Part shown: in pieces, positions 10,446 to 20,879 of the stretch
How the letters are laid out: each line of letters starts with the position of its first letter
Numbering within the stretch: position 1 is the stretch's first letter
Origin: Neoceratodus forsteri
Taxonomy: Eukaryota > Chordata > Ceratodontiformes > Ceratodontidae
Length of the DNA stretch: 64,000 nt
Direction: 5' to 3'
Assembly (NCBI GenBank): GCA_016271365.2
Contig: CM057450.1
Span: forward strand, 1,804,577,967 to 1,804,641,966
Position numbers and translations under genes: made by a program
The notes under the pieces: model-generated
The model's input: the letters and a program-made list of their open reading frames with translations, nothing else
Databases searched by the model: none
What the model was told of the DNA's origin: nothing

Positions 10446-10600
10446 GTAAGTAAGTAAGTAATAAGCCACGACAGGGTGTGCATTAAAGGATTTTAATGCA
10501 CGCCCCAGTGATGTGCTAAGGCACAAGGCTGAAAGCAGTGTGTCCTTACGCCCCTGGGAAGTGCATTAAAATCCTTTAATGCACACCCTGGAGTGGCTTA
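10446..10600. mobile_element. Foldback element with 40-bp arms
   Basis: The arm at 10462-10501 (taagccac... to ...ttttaatgcac) is repeated as its reverse complement at 10561-10600, with about 59 bp between them. Each arm contains its own smaller palindrome (gcattaaa, four bases, tttaatgc). A TAAG microsatellite (10446-10460) flanks the left arm. It looks like a non-autonomous DNA transposon or foldback element; no coding capacity is seen. Confidence 0.7.
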
Positions 10601-10639
10601 TCACACTTATAAAATGGGCCATCATCATAAAAGAATTAG

Positions 10640-11105
10640 TTTGATGTACTCGGATAGGGATTAAAACTTATTTACTATTTTCAAAAGAGTGTACAATAAA
10701 TTACCTCTGAAACATCTAAAAACTGAAAAAAAGTAGTCCCTATTAATGCACAAAATAGGATATGTCAGCAATAGGTTAACTAGTACGGTACTTTGCAGTA
10801 AAATATTTATTAGTAGAGTTGGTTGAAAATAAATACTTTCTCTGTCACATGCAAATTTTATCATATAAATGCACTGAAACATTTGTAAATTTGTAACACA
10901 TAAGCAGTGTTTAAAACTTAATTTTCATTACACTGTAGTTATATACTCTTATTGAAGGCAGCCTTCTCTTTATTTTTGTTTTTTTACTTATGTGCTGTAG
11001 TCTAGTACATGAAAGGAAAACTGCTATAGGATTGAGGTGAAAGGTTAGTAAGAATAAAAGAATCTAACTGCAAAAAATAAAGGTTAGTAAGAAAAAAAAT
11101 AGAGG
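10640..11105. other. AT-rich spacer, nothing recognised
   Basis: No domain, SINE head or terminal repeat is visible. A minus-strand 73-codon frame at 10661-10882 has no recognisable content. Confidence 0.4.
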
Positions 11106-11661
11106 ATAGTGTATGGGCAACAGTGAACAACAACACTGTTGTTCACTTCGAGAGGTTGTCATGACAACCAAGAAAACCTCGAGAGCGAAGCTCGAGCGGT
11201 TTTCGGTTGGCATGAAAACCTTGAGAAATGAACAAGTGTTGTTGTTCACTGTTGCCCATACACTGTCTTTTATAGTGCATGGGCAAAAGTAAATCGAAAA
11301 CAGCTTGTGCCTTCCTCCTCGGTCGTGCTGTGATGACTGAGACCTGCCCCCCTCTCCACCGCGCCGTGTACAAACACTGCACTCGTTCCCGGTCCACAGC
11401 TGATGTACTACTGTGTGCCAGCAAAGATTTCAAAGAAAACTGCACTTAGTAACTCCTCCTGTGCCTTCGGCTAACTGCTGTTCATTCTGTGACCGCCGAC
11501 AAAACCGCGAGTTACGCATGCGCACATGTGATCCGTGCTGTTGTACCATCGATGTGACGTACCCATGATGGTACAAAATCATCGTGACGTCACATCAGTG
11601 GTACAACAACTCTAGGAAAAGCTAGATTTCCGACGAATACAACGTTCTAACATGCACTATA
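11106..11661. mobile_element. Composite hairpin element, copy 1
   Basis: Part I (11106-11268) is a long palindrome starting tagtgtatgggcaacagtga and ending with its reverse complement at about 11245-11265. Its centre holds the 20-nt core CCTCGAGAGCGAAGCTCGAG at 11177-11196. Part II runs from tatagtgcatgg at 11271 to the matching inverted end tgcactata at 11661 and includes a second hairpin around gttgtaccat/atggtacaac. The same organisation occurs at 38186-38640. There is no coding capacity. Confidence 0.7.
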
Positions 11662-12389
11662 AAACTTTAAACCTGCCACTTTGCCTTTTCTAGGTGGGCA
11701 AGGAGGGTAGATTTCACCTGAAAACTCCTATATAAGATTCAAATGTACATGCTTTTATTAACATTAGCAATGTATTTGGGCACTTTGGGTCTGCCTCTGC
11801 CTATTTAACTGTGTTTTCCCACCTTTTCTTTTTGTTTATAAAGTATTACTGTATTGCCTATTTTCTTCATCCTGTTTTTTTTTGTTTTCTGTCTTTCCCC
11901 ACATTCAAGACATAGAATGTTTATCATGGAATACAGAGATTCAAAATTCTGCTCTATTCCACTTGTAGAATGTTGCTCTCCTGACATTCTGTACACACAG
12001 ACAACAAAGGCCTGTTTTAGAGCCAGAGACTCGGGTACATCACTGCCAAGGCAAGCATAAGAGAGTTCCCTGATAAGCAGGTAAAGACAGAAGGGGGAAT
12101 TTTTTACTGTTAGTAAACAAACGGTTGTAATGAAAACTACAAAATTTGTTTATGTGTGTAAGGAGAGTGTGATGATCAGGGAAACAACATTTAATTAATT
12201 TATTTTATTTTTTATTTAAGGTAGTTTTATTTTTAGGGCCCAGTTGAAGGTTTCTTTTTTTTCTCACAGTGTAAAGGTAGCACCCATGTTTGTGATGGAA
12301 GATCAGCTCTGGTTGAAGGGGGACTGATGGAAGATAGTTCTGGTTGTATGAGGACTGATTTGCTCATTGTGTGATGTGGTTTAGGACCA
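11662..12389. other. Unassigned stretch
   Basis: Short frames on both strands (up to 68 codons) carry no domain. T-rich runs near 11870 and 12195. Nothing supports a gene. Confidence 0.4.
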
Positions 12390-12850
12390 GGATGACTGTG
12401 CGTATAAAGAGATTTAATGTACAGTCAGCTGATGTCTCTTGGTCAATGAGATTTCTAGATTTTTTCCTTGCCATTTGATAATGGACTATCTTTGGTGACC
12501 CCTGTGTCTTTAATTCCCCTCTTATGCAGTATACGGAATGATGGTCACTAGAGTAATCTACCTTGGTTCTTGCGTCTCGTTAAGAATGAGGGGGACTGTG
12601 TGAATATTAAGCTGAGCATTGAGGCTGCAGAGCGGTGTTCAGTGGTGTTTAGGATTGATATGCATTGGTTCTAGAATCAGTTGTTCAAGACCCAGGGATA
12701 AGGCAGCAGTGTGTAGATGATTAGATATGTCAGGATTTAAACAATCTAAATGAAAATCGACACTGAGTGACATTAGAACATTTGATAATGCTGTACTTTT
12801 GCTGGTTGAGAGTGTAGGTGTCCTGTAAGACCCCAGCAATAGTGTATTTA
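12390..12850 (-). pseudogene. LINE endonuclease fragment, antisense
   Basis: The minus strand reads S-V-D-F-H-L-D-C-L-N-P, the equivalent of the G-D-F-N-x-D motif of AP-type LINE endonucleases. It continues LSLGLEQLILEPMHINP and, after frame shifts, reaches a degraded S-D-H-H-x-V-Y motif near 12530. In intact LINEs this domain nicks the target DNA before reverse transcription. The glycine of GDFN is replaced and stops interrupt the rest. The pattern fits L2/CR1-like endonucleases; the exact family cannot be told. Confidence 0.6.
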
Positions 12851-12859
12851 TGGAGATCT

Positions 12860-14053
12860 TGGATATACATCTTTGAGCTAAAACTCATTTACAAAGGTTC
12901 TAAGGTACTAAGATAGGACAAGACAAACATGACTAAAAACAATTCTTAGTTTAACAAGTTGGGATTACATAATATAAACATTCCGTTAAAACAATTTACT
13001 AATAAGCAAAACGAAGACAGTGAGTAAAGAACGAATAGAGTATGAATCTGAGAGATCACACAAGGTGGGTGGGCAAGGAGAAGGAACGGGAAGAGATAGC
13101 AGAAGCAGCTGAGGGCAGCCTTGTCATGTTGCAGGCGCAGATAGTGCAGAGGTCAAAATGAGAAGGGAGTCGCACATTAGGGCAGGCAGAGGGAGAGAGG
13201 GGTCTTACGGGGGGGGGGGGGGAGAGCCCCCAGTGGATGAGGAGGGGGACTAGAGTTTAGTATAGTACAGTATAATATAGTACAGTACAGTATAGTAGGA
13301 GGTTGCTTCTGAAAATATTTATCTCTAGGCTCAAACCCTCTTATACATCACCAGGAATATTTAGTTATAGCCTTCTATACTCAGATTTATCTTGGCAATA
13401 AATGACTACCTCCTCTTTTGTTCCTACCCTGTCTTAAAATGTTGTATCACTTGATATTCAAAATTCCATCTTATACCCATCTACTCAGCCAAGATTTGGT
13501 TTGAATCATAAAATTTGGAGAATTGTCAGCTGCAGAGTTTCTAACTAATCAAATCGAGTTTGTGAATTAGACTCCTCACATTAGCGTGCAGAAAGGAGAC
13601 ACCATTTTTACCAGTAAATCTAAGGTCAAGGGCAGTTTGGTCCAGGCCAGTATTTGGGCCAATATCTCCACAGACTAAAATGTTAACTACAAGCTGGCAT
13701 CTAGAAATTAATTTGGGTCTAATTTAACTAGGTGTTCACAAAACTGCTCACATTTCCCAAATTCCCACCCTAAATGGGCTGTAACTCACTCTTTTAGTGA
13801 TTTATGTGCATGCAGTATAACAGTGATGTTTCAAATGTCTTTTAGTTCTAACATTTTCACAATCAAATGGATTTAATAAATTCAGGTGGCAGCTTTCAAC
13901 CCAAGTCCTGTTGCACAGTTGATTTGTAAAAGGACCAATTTCCCAGTCCAAGCTTTTATATTCATTATCCCACAAACTGAAACCATTTCCTAGGAGTCCT
14001 CTATTAATTTCACCCTGCCAGAAAAGCAGGAAAAATATAACACCTAAGAGACA
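12860..14053. other. Unassigned stretch with simple repeats
   Basis: A G-run lies at about 13209-13222 and a short irregular agtatagtac repeat at about 13255-13300. The rest is AT-rich without domains. It ends at the LTR. Confidence 0.45.
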
Positions 14054-15962
14054 TGTAACTCCTAGGTGGCACTATCCCACAGGCTACTACCCCAGCCTGC
14101 TTGGCTAGTAGCAGGTTAAGGGGTCTAGGTTCTGCAGCGGCTTCCTCCACCCGGAGGTCAGGGTTGGTAGTGGTCAAACTAACCTGGGCACAGCCCTCCA
14201 GGACACTGTAACACCCCTCTTTCCCTTCTAGTGGCCTGAGCAATATACAATAATCACTTTTGTGGTACCCCTTGTACACCATATAAGCACCCACACTGTT
14301 TGCACTTACCACCAGGGCTGGTTCCTCTGGCTCGACCCTGGGAACCCCTTGTAAAACAAGGTTATGCACAGCAAATAGCAACAGTACAGTACTCTTGGCA
14401 CAAACTGGAACCACAGTCAGGTTAAATGCAGAAAAAGTCAGATCTGATTTATTCAGGGGACTTGAACAAGGAAGGGGTGTAATCAGGTTGATTGGCTTAA
14501 AGGCTGAATTAATCACAGTTATGCATGCGATTTAAGTCCCCACACAGTCGCACCTCTGGGTACCTAGGTAGGGAGACGATGGGCTAGCCAGGAACGTTTG
14601 CAGCTGGTTGGTGCCCTGTGATGGAAAAAGCAACATGCACAACGCACACTATTTGTAATCTGGAGCCGGAGGACTCAGTTCGTGAAAGAAAAAGCAACCA
14701 GACAATCAGATGGCAATACTTTAGATTTAGCTGTTGTTGCAGGGAGCTACCCAGATGTTTACTCACGATACCCAATACTGGACACAGGCAGGATGAAATC
14801 GAGACTGCAGTTTGTTGAGCTGGAGTGCCTGGAGAACCGGGGCCCACAGGAATCGCCGAGGCGTTGTTCCTGTTCAGGTGTTGAGCGGGGGGCTGATCCC
14901 CAGGCAGGTCTCTCATTGATGGCTTTCTCTGTGCAGCGGGTAGTCGGGCTGGGCCAGTGTGGCAAGGCCCAGGCCCAATGGAGATGATTTTGGATTCAGT
15001 CCGAGGGGCTGGATGCAGCTTCCAGCAAGCAGAATACAGTTCAAACTACAGTGGGGAACCAAATCGCGACCTACTAGCATCACACAACACATTCACATGT
15101 AAGGAAATTCCACTGTACCAGGCAAAAGGCTCTCCAGTCGCAATTACAGAGTCTCTGCACAATCCAGGAGTTCAGAGGTGGCTGGAGGTCCAGACAGGCC
15201 GATCACATTCAGCAGATCTTCTGTCTTCTTCAGATAGGAGCCTGGTCACAATTCAATGGCTTACTTCACTCTCCAGGTTCGGATTCAGTCCGAAAAAGGC
15301 ACAAGTTCCCTCTCAGGGACAGCAGGCAGGCATGCAGGCAAAAACGGAGGCCTTTCCACAGTTCTCCTGCGCGAATCTACACTGGAGCTGCTGCTTGAAT
15401 TATTCAAGCTGTTATCTCTTCACTTCCCAACTCAGATCGAACCTGAAACTTCAAGCAGTGTGGGACTTCCCCAAGATCCAAAAGGTTCGGTTGGCTGATC
15501 TGTCTTGTCAGTCACAACAAGGGCTCCCCCTCCAGGTTATTTTAGGTGCCAAAAATGCAAAATCTACAATTCCTGCAAGTTTTGACCCCACCAAGTCCCT
15601 GTAGACAGGCTTCATTTTAGAGTCCCAAATGTACTGATTGGCCCATTTCAGAAGTTCAGGACCAAGATGATGGAAACAAATAGAACTGTCCATACTGCAA
15701 GGAAGGTAGCTTAGAACAAACTGCACTATTATTACTACTCTAACAAATGATCAACAAACAAGCACATCTTCTAACAGAGCTCCCTTTTAGATTAATTATG
15801 ACTGCAATCCAGGCTGCTCTTAAGTGACAGTACACAGAGGCTATATAGGCACTCTCTGGCAATCGCATTTAAACTGCAAAAACGCAGGACACCAGCCTGG
15901 CAATGAGCATTTAGACAAGCTCAAGGAAGACTTTTCGGGAACCCCATTTGTAGGGGATTACA
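14054..15962 (-). repeat. Gypsy 3' LTR (1.9 kb)
   Basis: The LTR begins TGTAACTCC and ends GGGGATTACA, a short inverted repeat with the usual TG...CA ends. It aligns along its length with 34233-36232. In the stretch I compared (14080-14220 with 34255-34395) differences occur about every 15-20 bases, so the insertion is not recent. It lacks the 92-95 bp duplication seen in the other LTR. Frames inside it are short and unsupported. Confidence 0.9.
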
Positions 15963-15971
15963 CCCTTCCCT
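15963..15971 (-). other. Polypurine tract next to the 3' LTR
   Basis: On the minus strand GGGAAGGG sits directly before the LTR start TGTAATCC, where the plus-strand primer of an LTR element is expected. Confidence 0.65.
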
Positions 15972-16186
15972 GCCTGGAGAAAACTTGGCGTCCGTGTCAA
16001 GTCTGTACCATCACAATATAAAAAATGCAATACAAACGAGACATTTATATCATTAGCTTGTTATATTACTATACCTTTCAATACACTTCGCATTACTACA
16101 TCCATATTGACAATACTTATGCATGTTTCATACAGGTAATGCTGATTCCATTATGATTAACACATTAGTAACATCACAATACTGCT

Positions 16187-17016
16187 TCAGGTAATAACTT
16201 CTTGCACATTAAACAATGTAAGAGGGGGCCCTTCCCTGTCGGCTAACTTGGGGCCAGATGGGGCAGGGGCACCATGGTGAGAGGGAAAAACAAGTAACCT
16301 GGAATTGGCCGTCAAGCTCAATTTGGCCAGTGAGCTTGATGAGATGTAAACCCCTTTGTGAACCACACTGATAGGCAAATCCACTGGCCTCCCAGAGGAA
16401 TCATAACTAAAGCATATTACTGGCTTGATAGCTCGGCCAGTCTTTCTGGGGGGAGCAGCCACAGTCTCTGTACTTTCAGCACTAACTTTGAAGCTTTCAT
16501 CATTTATGAGGGTACCTCTGCATGGATGGGAATGTCCAAACTTGGAGCACTGTCAACTCCTTGCTCTGTAGGCTCTGTTTCCACAACACTTTGCTCATAA
16601 TCTTCTGACGGAGGCCCAGGTTGCTCATTTTGAGGAGGCTCTGGCACAGTTAGGCTTTGCAGCACTGAAGGGGGGGCTGTCAACACTCTCACATTGTTCA
16701 AGTTCTGGTGTGTCAGCAGAGAGACTCAGACTGTCAGCCCCTTCTTCGGGCAATTCACACAGTGCCACAAAACAGAGAGTCTGCAACCTCAGATGTAATA
16801 CTTTGCACTTCACTTTCAGGGAGCTTTGGCTCCAAGGACGAAGCTGGGGGGTTAGGTAGTCCAGAAGGCCAAGCTTCATCCCCACAGTTAGTCATAGAGT
16901 TGCCTTGAAACAGCTGACTCAATTCATAGGGGGGGTAATAGGCATTGTCTCACTCACTTTCGTCAGAGGTAGTTTGACAGTCACTGTCATTCTGGGCCTG
17001 CTGTGGGGGAAACGTT
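16187..17016 (-). pseudogene. Gypsy pol C-terminal extension
   Basis: Minus-strand frames here (16625-16885, 16504-16701, 16187-16462) make an acidic, Ser/Pro/Glu-rich tail followed by a block PRKTGRAIKPVICFSYDSSG and then ISVVHKG. Such a final basic, proline-flanked block followed by V-H-x-G is typical of the C terminus of Gypsy pol. It continues the frame that ends at 23194 on the far side of the LINE. Several stops and frameshifts are present. About 220 bp of untranslated sequence separates it from the 3' LTR. Confidence 0.65.
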
Positions 17017-17022
17017 AAGTCT
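17017..17022. repeat. Target-site duplication of the L2-like LINE (left)
   Basis: AAGTCT occurs here and again at 23188-23193, immediately outside the two ends of the LINE. Joining the flanks at one copy keeps the Gypsy pol frame open. Confidence 0.75.
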
Positions 17023-17168
17023 CCAGCCTGCATCCTTCATCCCACAGCACCCAGCTGAGCTCCGGGGCTTCACTCCGCCAGCGGGCGTCGGCGGCACCTA
17101 GCCGAACTTGGGAACCACAAGGCCAGGAGGAACAGCGAGGGAGCAGTCGGGAAAGGCGCAGCCAATCG

Positions 17169-17692
17169 GTAAGCGAGCGCTCCTCCAGGCACAGCAGCCG
17201 ATTGGCTCTCCTGCCCCATTGACTTACACCGGCTCAGTTTGCATTGCCGAAATCTGTGTGGGACTTGATTTTTTTTTTTTTTTTTCTTTTACTCTTCCCC
17301 TGGTGTTTTACTGCAAGTTTCCCTGAAGAGCTGCTTCCATTCTGGTGAGACATCTGTAGAGAGAAACTGTTGTTGATTCTGTTGAATTCTGCTGGATCCT
17401 GTTAGCAGCAGTGGGCCAGACGCTGAGGCGCCACTCTCCTTCTATTTTTTATCTGAGTAAACAATCAAAAAAGTGCTGTTATCCACTATTGTATTGCAAG
17501 GGGAAACTACCATTTTACTGCTCTTTAATGTAATTACAGCTCCTTGTCTGCATATGTAAGGTGGGCCAGACACTGAGGCGCCACAGGACCCCCCCCACAA
17601 TCCTTTTGTAGTGCAGATATGGTCAGTGACGCTCAGAAAACGCTTGCTACTGCCCTTTATTAATTGCCATACCCTCCTCTGTCTCTCTCCAG
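17169..17692 (+). repeat. B block 1, bounded by GTAAGC and a pyrimidine-rich CAG
   Basis: It starts GTAAGCGAGCG right after an A unit and ends CCTCCTCTGTCTCTCTCCAG right before the next, matching splice donor and acceptor consensus. Inside are an inverted CCAAT box and a T-run at about 17270-17285. Confidence 0.7.
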
Positions 17693-18673
17693 CCTGCATC
17701 CTTCATCCCACAGCACCCAGCTGAGCGCCGGGGCTTCGCTCCGCCAGCGGGCGGTCGACGGCACCTAGCTGAACTTGGGAACCACAAGGCCGGGAGGAAC
17801 AGCGAGGGAGCAGTCGGGAAAGACGCAGCCAACGCCTGCATCCTTCATCCCACAGCACCCAGCTGAGCTGGCTTCGCCTGGCCAGCGGCGGTCGGCGTAC
17901 CCAGCCGAACTTGGGAACCATAAGGCCAGGAGTGAACAGCGAGAGCAGTCGGAAAGGGCGCAGCCAATCGCCTGCATCCTTCATCCCACAGCACCCAGCT
18001 GAGTGCTGGGCTTCGCCTCGCCAGCGGGCGGTCGGCAGCACCAGCCGAACTTGGGAACCACAAGGCCGGGAGGAACAGCGAGGAGCAGTCGGAAAGTGTG
18101 CAGCCAATCGCCTGCATCCTTCATCCCACAGCACCCAGCTGGAGCTGGGCTTCGCCTCCGCCAGCGGGCGGTCGGCGGCACTCTAGCTGAACTTGGGAAC
18201 CACAAGGCCGGATGAACAGCGTAGGGAGCAGTGGAAAGGCGCAGCCAATCGCCTGCATCCTTCATCCCACAGCACCCAGTTGAGCGCTGGGCTTCTCCGC
18301 CAGCGGGCGTTGGTGGCACCTTCAGCCGTAACTTGGAAACCATAAGGCCGGGAGGAACAGCAGGAGCAGTCGGATAGGCAGCCAACGCCTGCATCCTTCA
18401 TCCCGCAGCACCCAGCTGAGCGCCGGGGCTTCGCTCCACCAGCGGGCAGTCGGCGGCACCTAGCCGAACTTGGGAACCACAAGGCCAGGAGGAACAGCGA
18501 GGGAGCAGTTGGGAAAGGCGCAGCCAGTCGCCTGCATCCTTCATCCCACAGCACCCAGCTGAGCGCCGGGGCTTCGCTCCGCCAGCGGGCGGTCGGCGGC
18601 ACCTAGCTGAACTTGGGAACCACAAGGCCAGGAGGAACAGCGAGAGAGCAGTCGGGAAAGGCGCAGCCAATCG

Positions 18674-19182
18674 GTAAGCGAGCGCTTCTCTGGGCACAGC
18701 AGCCGATTGGCTCTCCTGCCCCATTGACTTACACTGGTTCAGTTTGCATTGCCGAAATCTGTGTGGGACTTGATTTTTTTTTTGTCTTTTACTCTTCCCC
18801 TGGTGTTTTACTGCAAGTTTCCCTGAAGAGCTGCTTCCATTCTGGTGAGACATCTGTAGAGAGAAACTGTTGTTGATTCTGTTGAATTCTGCTGGATCCT
18901 GTTAGCAGCAGTGGGCTAGACGCTGAGGCGCCACTCTCCTTCTATTTTTCATCTGAGTAAACCATCAAAAAAGTGCTGTTATCCACTATTGTATTGCAAG
19001 GGGAAACTACCATTTTACTGCTCTTTAATGTAATTACAGCTCCTTGTCTGCATATGTAGGTGGGCCAGGCGCTGAGCTCCTGGGACCCCCACAATCCTTT
19101 TGTAGTGCAGATTTGGTCAGTGGCTCAGAAAACGCTTGCACTGCCTCTATTAATTGCTGCACCCTCCTCTGTCTCTCTCCAG
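18674..19182 (+). repeat. B block 2
   Basis: It closely resembles B block 1 with the same GTAAGCGAGCG start and TCTCTCTCCAG end, and a shorter T-run. It is flanked by A8 and A9. Confidence 0.75.
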
Positions 19183-19310
19183 CCTGCATCCTTCATCCCA
19201 CAGCACCCAGCTGAGCGCCGGGCTTCGCCTGCCAGCGGGCGGTCCAGGCAACTTTGAACAAAATTGGGAACCACAAGGCCGGGAGGAACAGCGAGGAGTC
19301 GGGAAAGGCG

Positions 19311-19970
19311 AAAATTTTGCCCACCCACCCTTCCCTTCTTGTGTGTTAATTTATAGCATCTTCCTGCCAAAAATCTCTTCCCCGCCCCCAGCATTTTTCT
19401 CTAAACCAACAGAGAGCCACACCAGCTTGCTGATCCAACCAATCAGCAACTTCACTACTCCCCACTGCCAACTATCAATATGCCCTACAGAATGGGGAGC
19501 TTACTTGTGATACTCCTGTCACTATCAGCCATAGGGTTCCACAAAGAAGATGACCCTATTATACAATTTAGAGTGGTCAACCCGCCCAGTTTCTCTGGAA
19601 CATCCCTCTCGGCTGACACTCAAACCCTCATATATGCCTTGCCATTGCTGCATCGACTACAGTGGTACAATCACCATAAAGATACACATATCACCACATA
19701 TGTGTTTCAGTCAAGGCTCCACTGCTGGATATATAGATCCCCCCTAAGCCTAGTCATCAAACTGCTAATTGGTATCCCGACACTCTACCTTAAATCCACA
19801 GGGAGCACCCAAAAAAAAGAGTGGCAACAGAATAAAAGGAGGAGGACCAAAGATAGCCCCCTTTCCCTATCTCTGGCAGCCCTCATGAAACTACTGATCT
19901 TCTATTGCTCTGTATTGGTAATGTGGAAATCAACCCTGGACCTCTTGAAAGTATCACTCTATATCAGACC
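19311..19970 (+). other. LINE region between array and endonuclease, ORF1-like position
   Basis: A plus-strand frame runs from 19480 and stays open into the endonuclease start (to 20079). Its first 160 codons show no CCHC knuckle, coiled coil or esterase motif. A Lys/Arg-rich patch (QNKRRRTKD) occurs near 19835. It could be a decayed ORF1 or 5' untranslated sequence that happens to be open. Confidence 0.4.
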
Positions 19971-20620
19971 TAACTCAACTAAAGGTCTCAGTTTCCTGCA
20001 TATTAATGTATGCAGTCTGTTGAAAAAATTTACATTGTTACAAGCCTGGGTTGCCCATACCTTGCAGACTTTCTTGTGATAACTGGAGACATGGCTCAAG
20101 CCCACCACAATGGACAGGAAGTTGACCTACCTAACTATCAGCTATTCCGAGCTGATCACCAAACAGGGAGGTGGAGAGCCATATGCAAAAGCTGGTATAG
20201 TTGTATCCTGTACTGCTGCAACATCTATGCCTAAGGAATTTGAGTGCCTATCCCAAAAGTCTCTCTCCCAATACAGCAGCTTTCAATTAATTGATGCTAC
20301 AGACCCCCTCTGCTGAACACAAGCTCTTATCCCACCTGGGAAACCTGGTCAAGTCCAGTACTGAAGAAGTCATTATCCTAGGGGACCTGAATTTCAACTG
20401 GCTCACCCAGGCAGCTACACCTCTGGTATCATTCTGTGACACCCTATGGGCTCACACAGTTAATTAATGAACCAACAAGATTAAATACAAAGAATAGTAG
20501 TAACAGTACACTACTTTGATATCATGCTAGTGAGTAAACCACATCTATTCACACATGCTGGAGTGCTCCTATGCGACATAAGTGACCACTGCCCCATCGA
20601 GGGTAAGATCCAACAGCATT
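19971..20620 (+). pseudogene. L2-like LINE endonuclease
   Basis: The frame reads GLSFLHINVCSLLKKF at about 19985, the standard start of AP-type LINE endonucleases (N-x-R-S-L-x-x-K). Then come V-I-T-x-T-W-L-K (the glutamate of the active-site motif is blurred by a frameshift), a P-N-Y block, and G-D-L-N-F-N-W near 20385 for the G-D-F-N motif. S-D-H-C-P-I near 20580 is the final S-D-H motif. The domain would nick the chromosomal target. At least three frame breaks and in-frame stops make it a pseudogene. Motif order and spacing are good. Confidence 0.75.
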
Positions 20621-20879
20621 AAACAAATCCTGCAAAATTCCTCATGAGAATATCCAAGAAAACATCAATATTGAAGGATATCTGCATGATCTAGCCTACT
20701 CCACACTGGCAAAGTTCTACCTTACATTCTGTAGAAAAAGCTCTGCAGGTGCTAAATAGCATTATAATAAATGCCCTTAATACCCATGCCCCAATCTCTA
20801 GTATCGAATAAAAACAAATCCTGTCGCTGGTTTTCAGCTGACCTCAAAGCTGCACTGCTGGAGAGAGACAACCTGAAAG

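Larger units (their letters stand above)
17027..19310 (+). repeat. LINE 5' array: nine A units and two B blocks
   Basis: A units of about 136-143 bp start CCTGCATCCTTCATCC and end CAGCCAATCG. They lie at 17027-17168, 17693-17834, 17835-17970, 17971-18110, 18111-18251, 18252-18387, 18388-18530, 18531-18673 and, shortened, 19183-19310. B blocks (17169-17692, 18674-19182) separate the first and last A units from the rest. The pattern is A-B-A7-B-A. The units are GC-rich with CpGs and CCAAT boxes, as expected of a LINE promoter region. Confidence 0.9.

Noticed and set aside
13200..13310. G-quadruplex or regulatory island
   Set aside because: A plain G-run followed by an irregular agtatagtac repeat; no evidence of a promoter or gene nearby.
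17703..18853. Minus-strand frames of 70-151 codons with repeated MQA/CCGMKDAG-like residues
   Set aside because: They are translations of the tandem A units; the repeated peptide follows from DNA repetition, and the array is the LINE 5' region.
17027..19310. Satellite DNA independent of the LINE
   Set aside because: The target duplication AAGTCT lies outside the array on the left and outside the LINE tail on the right, so the array belongs to the element.
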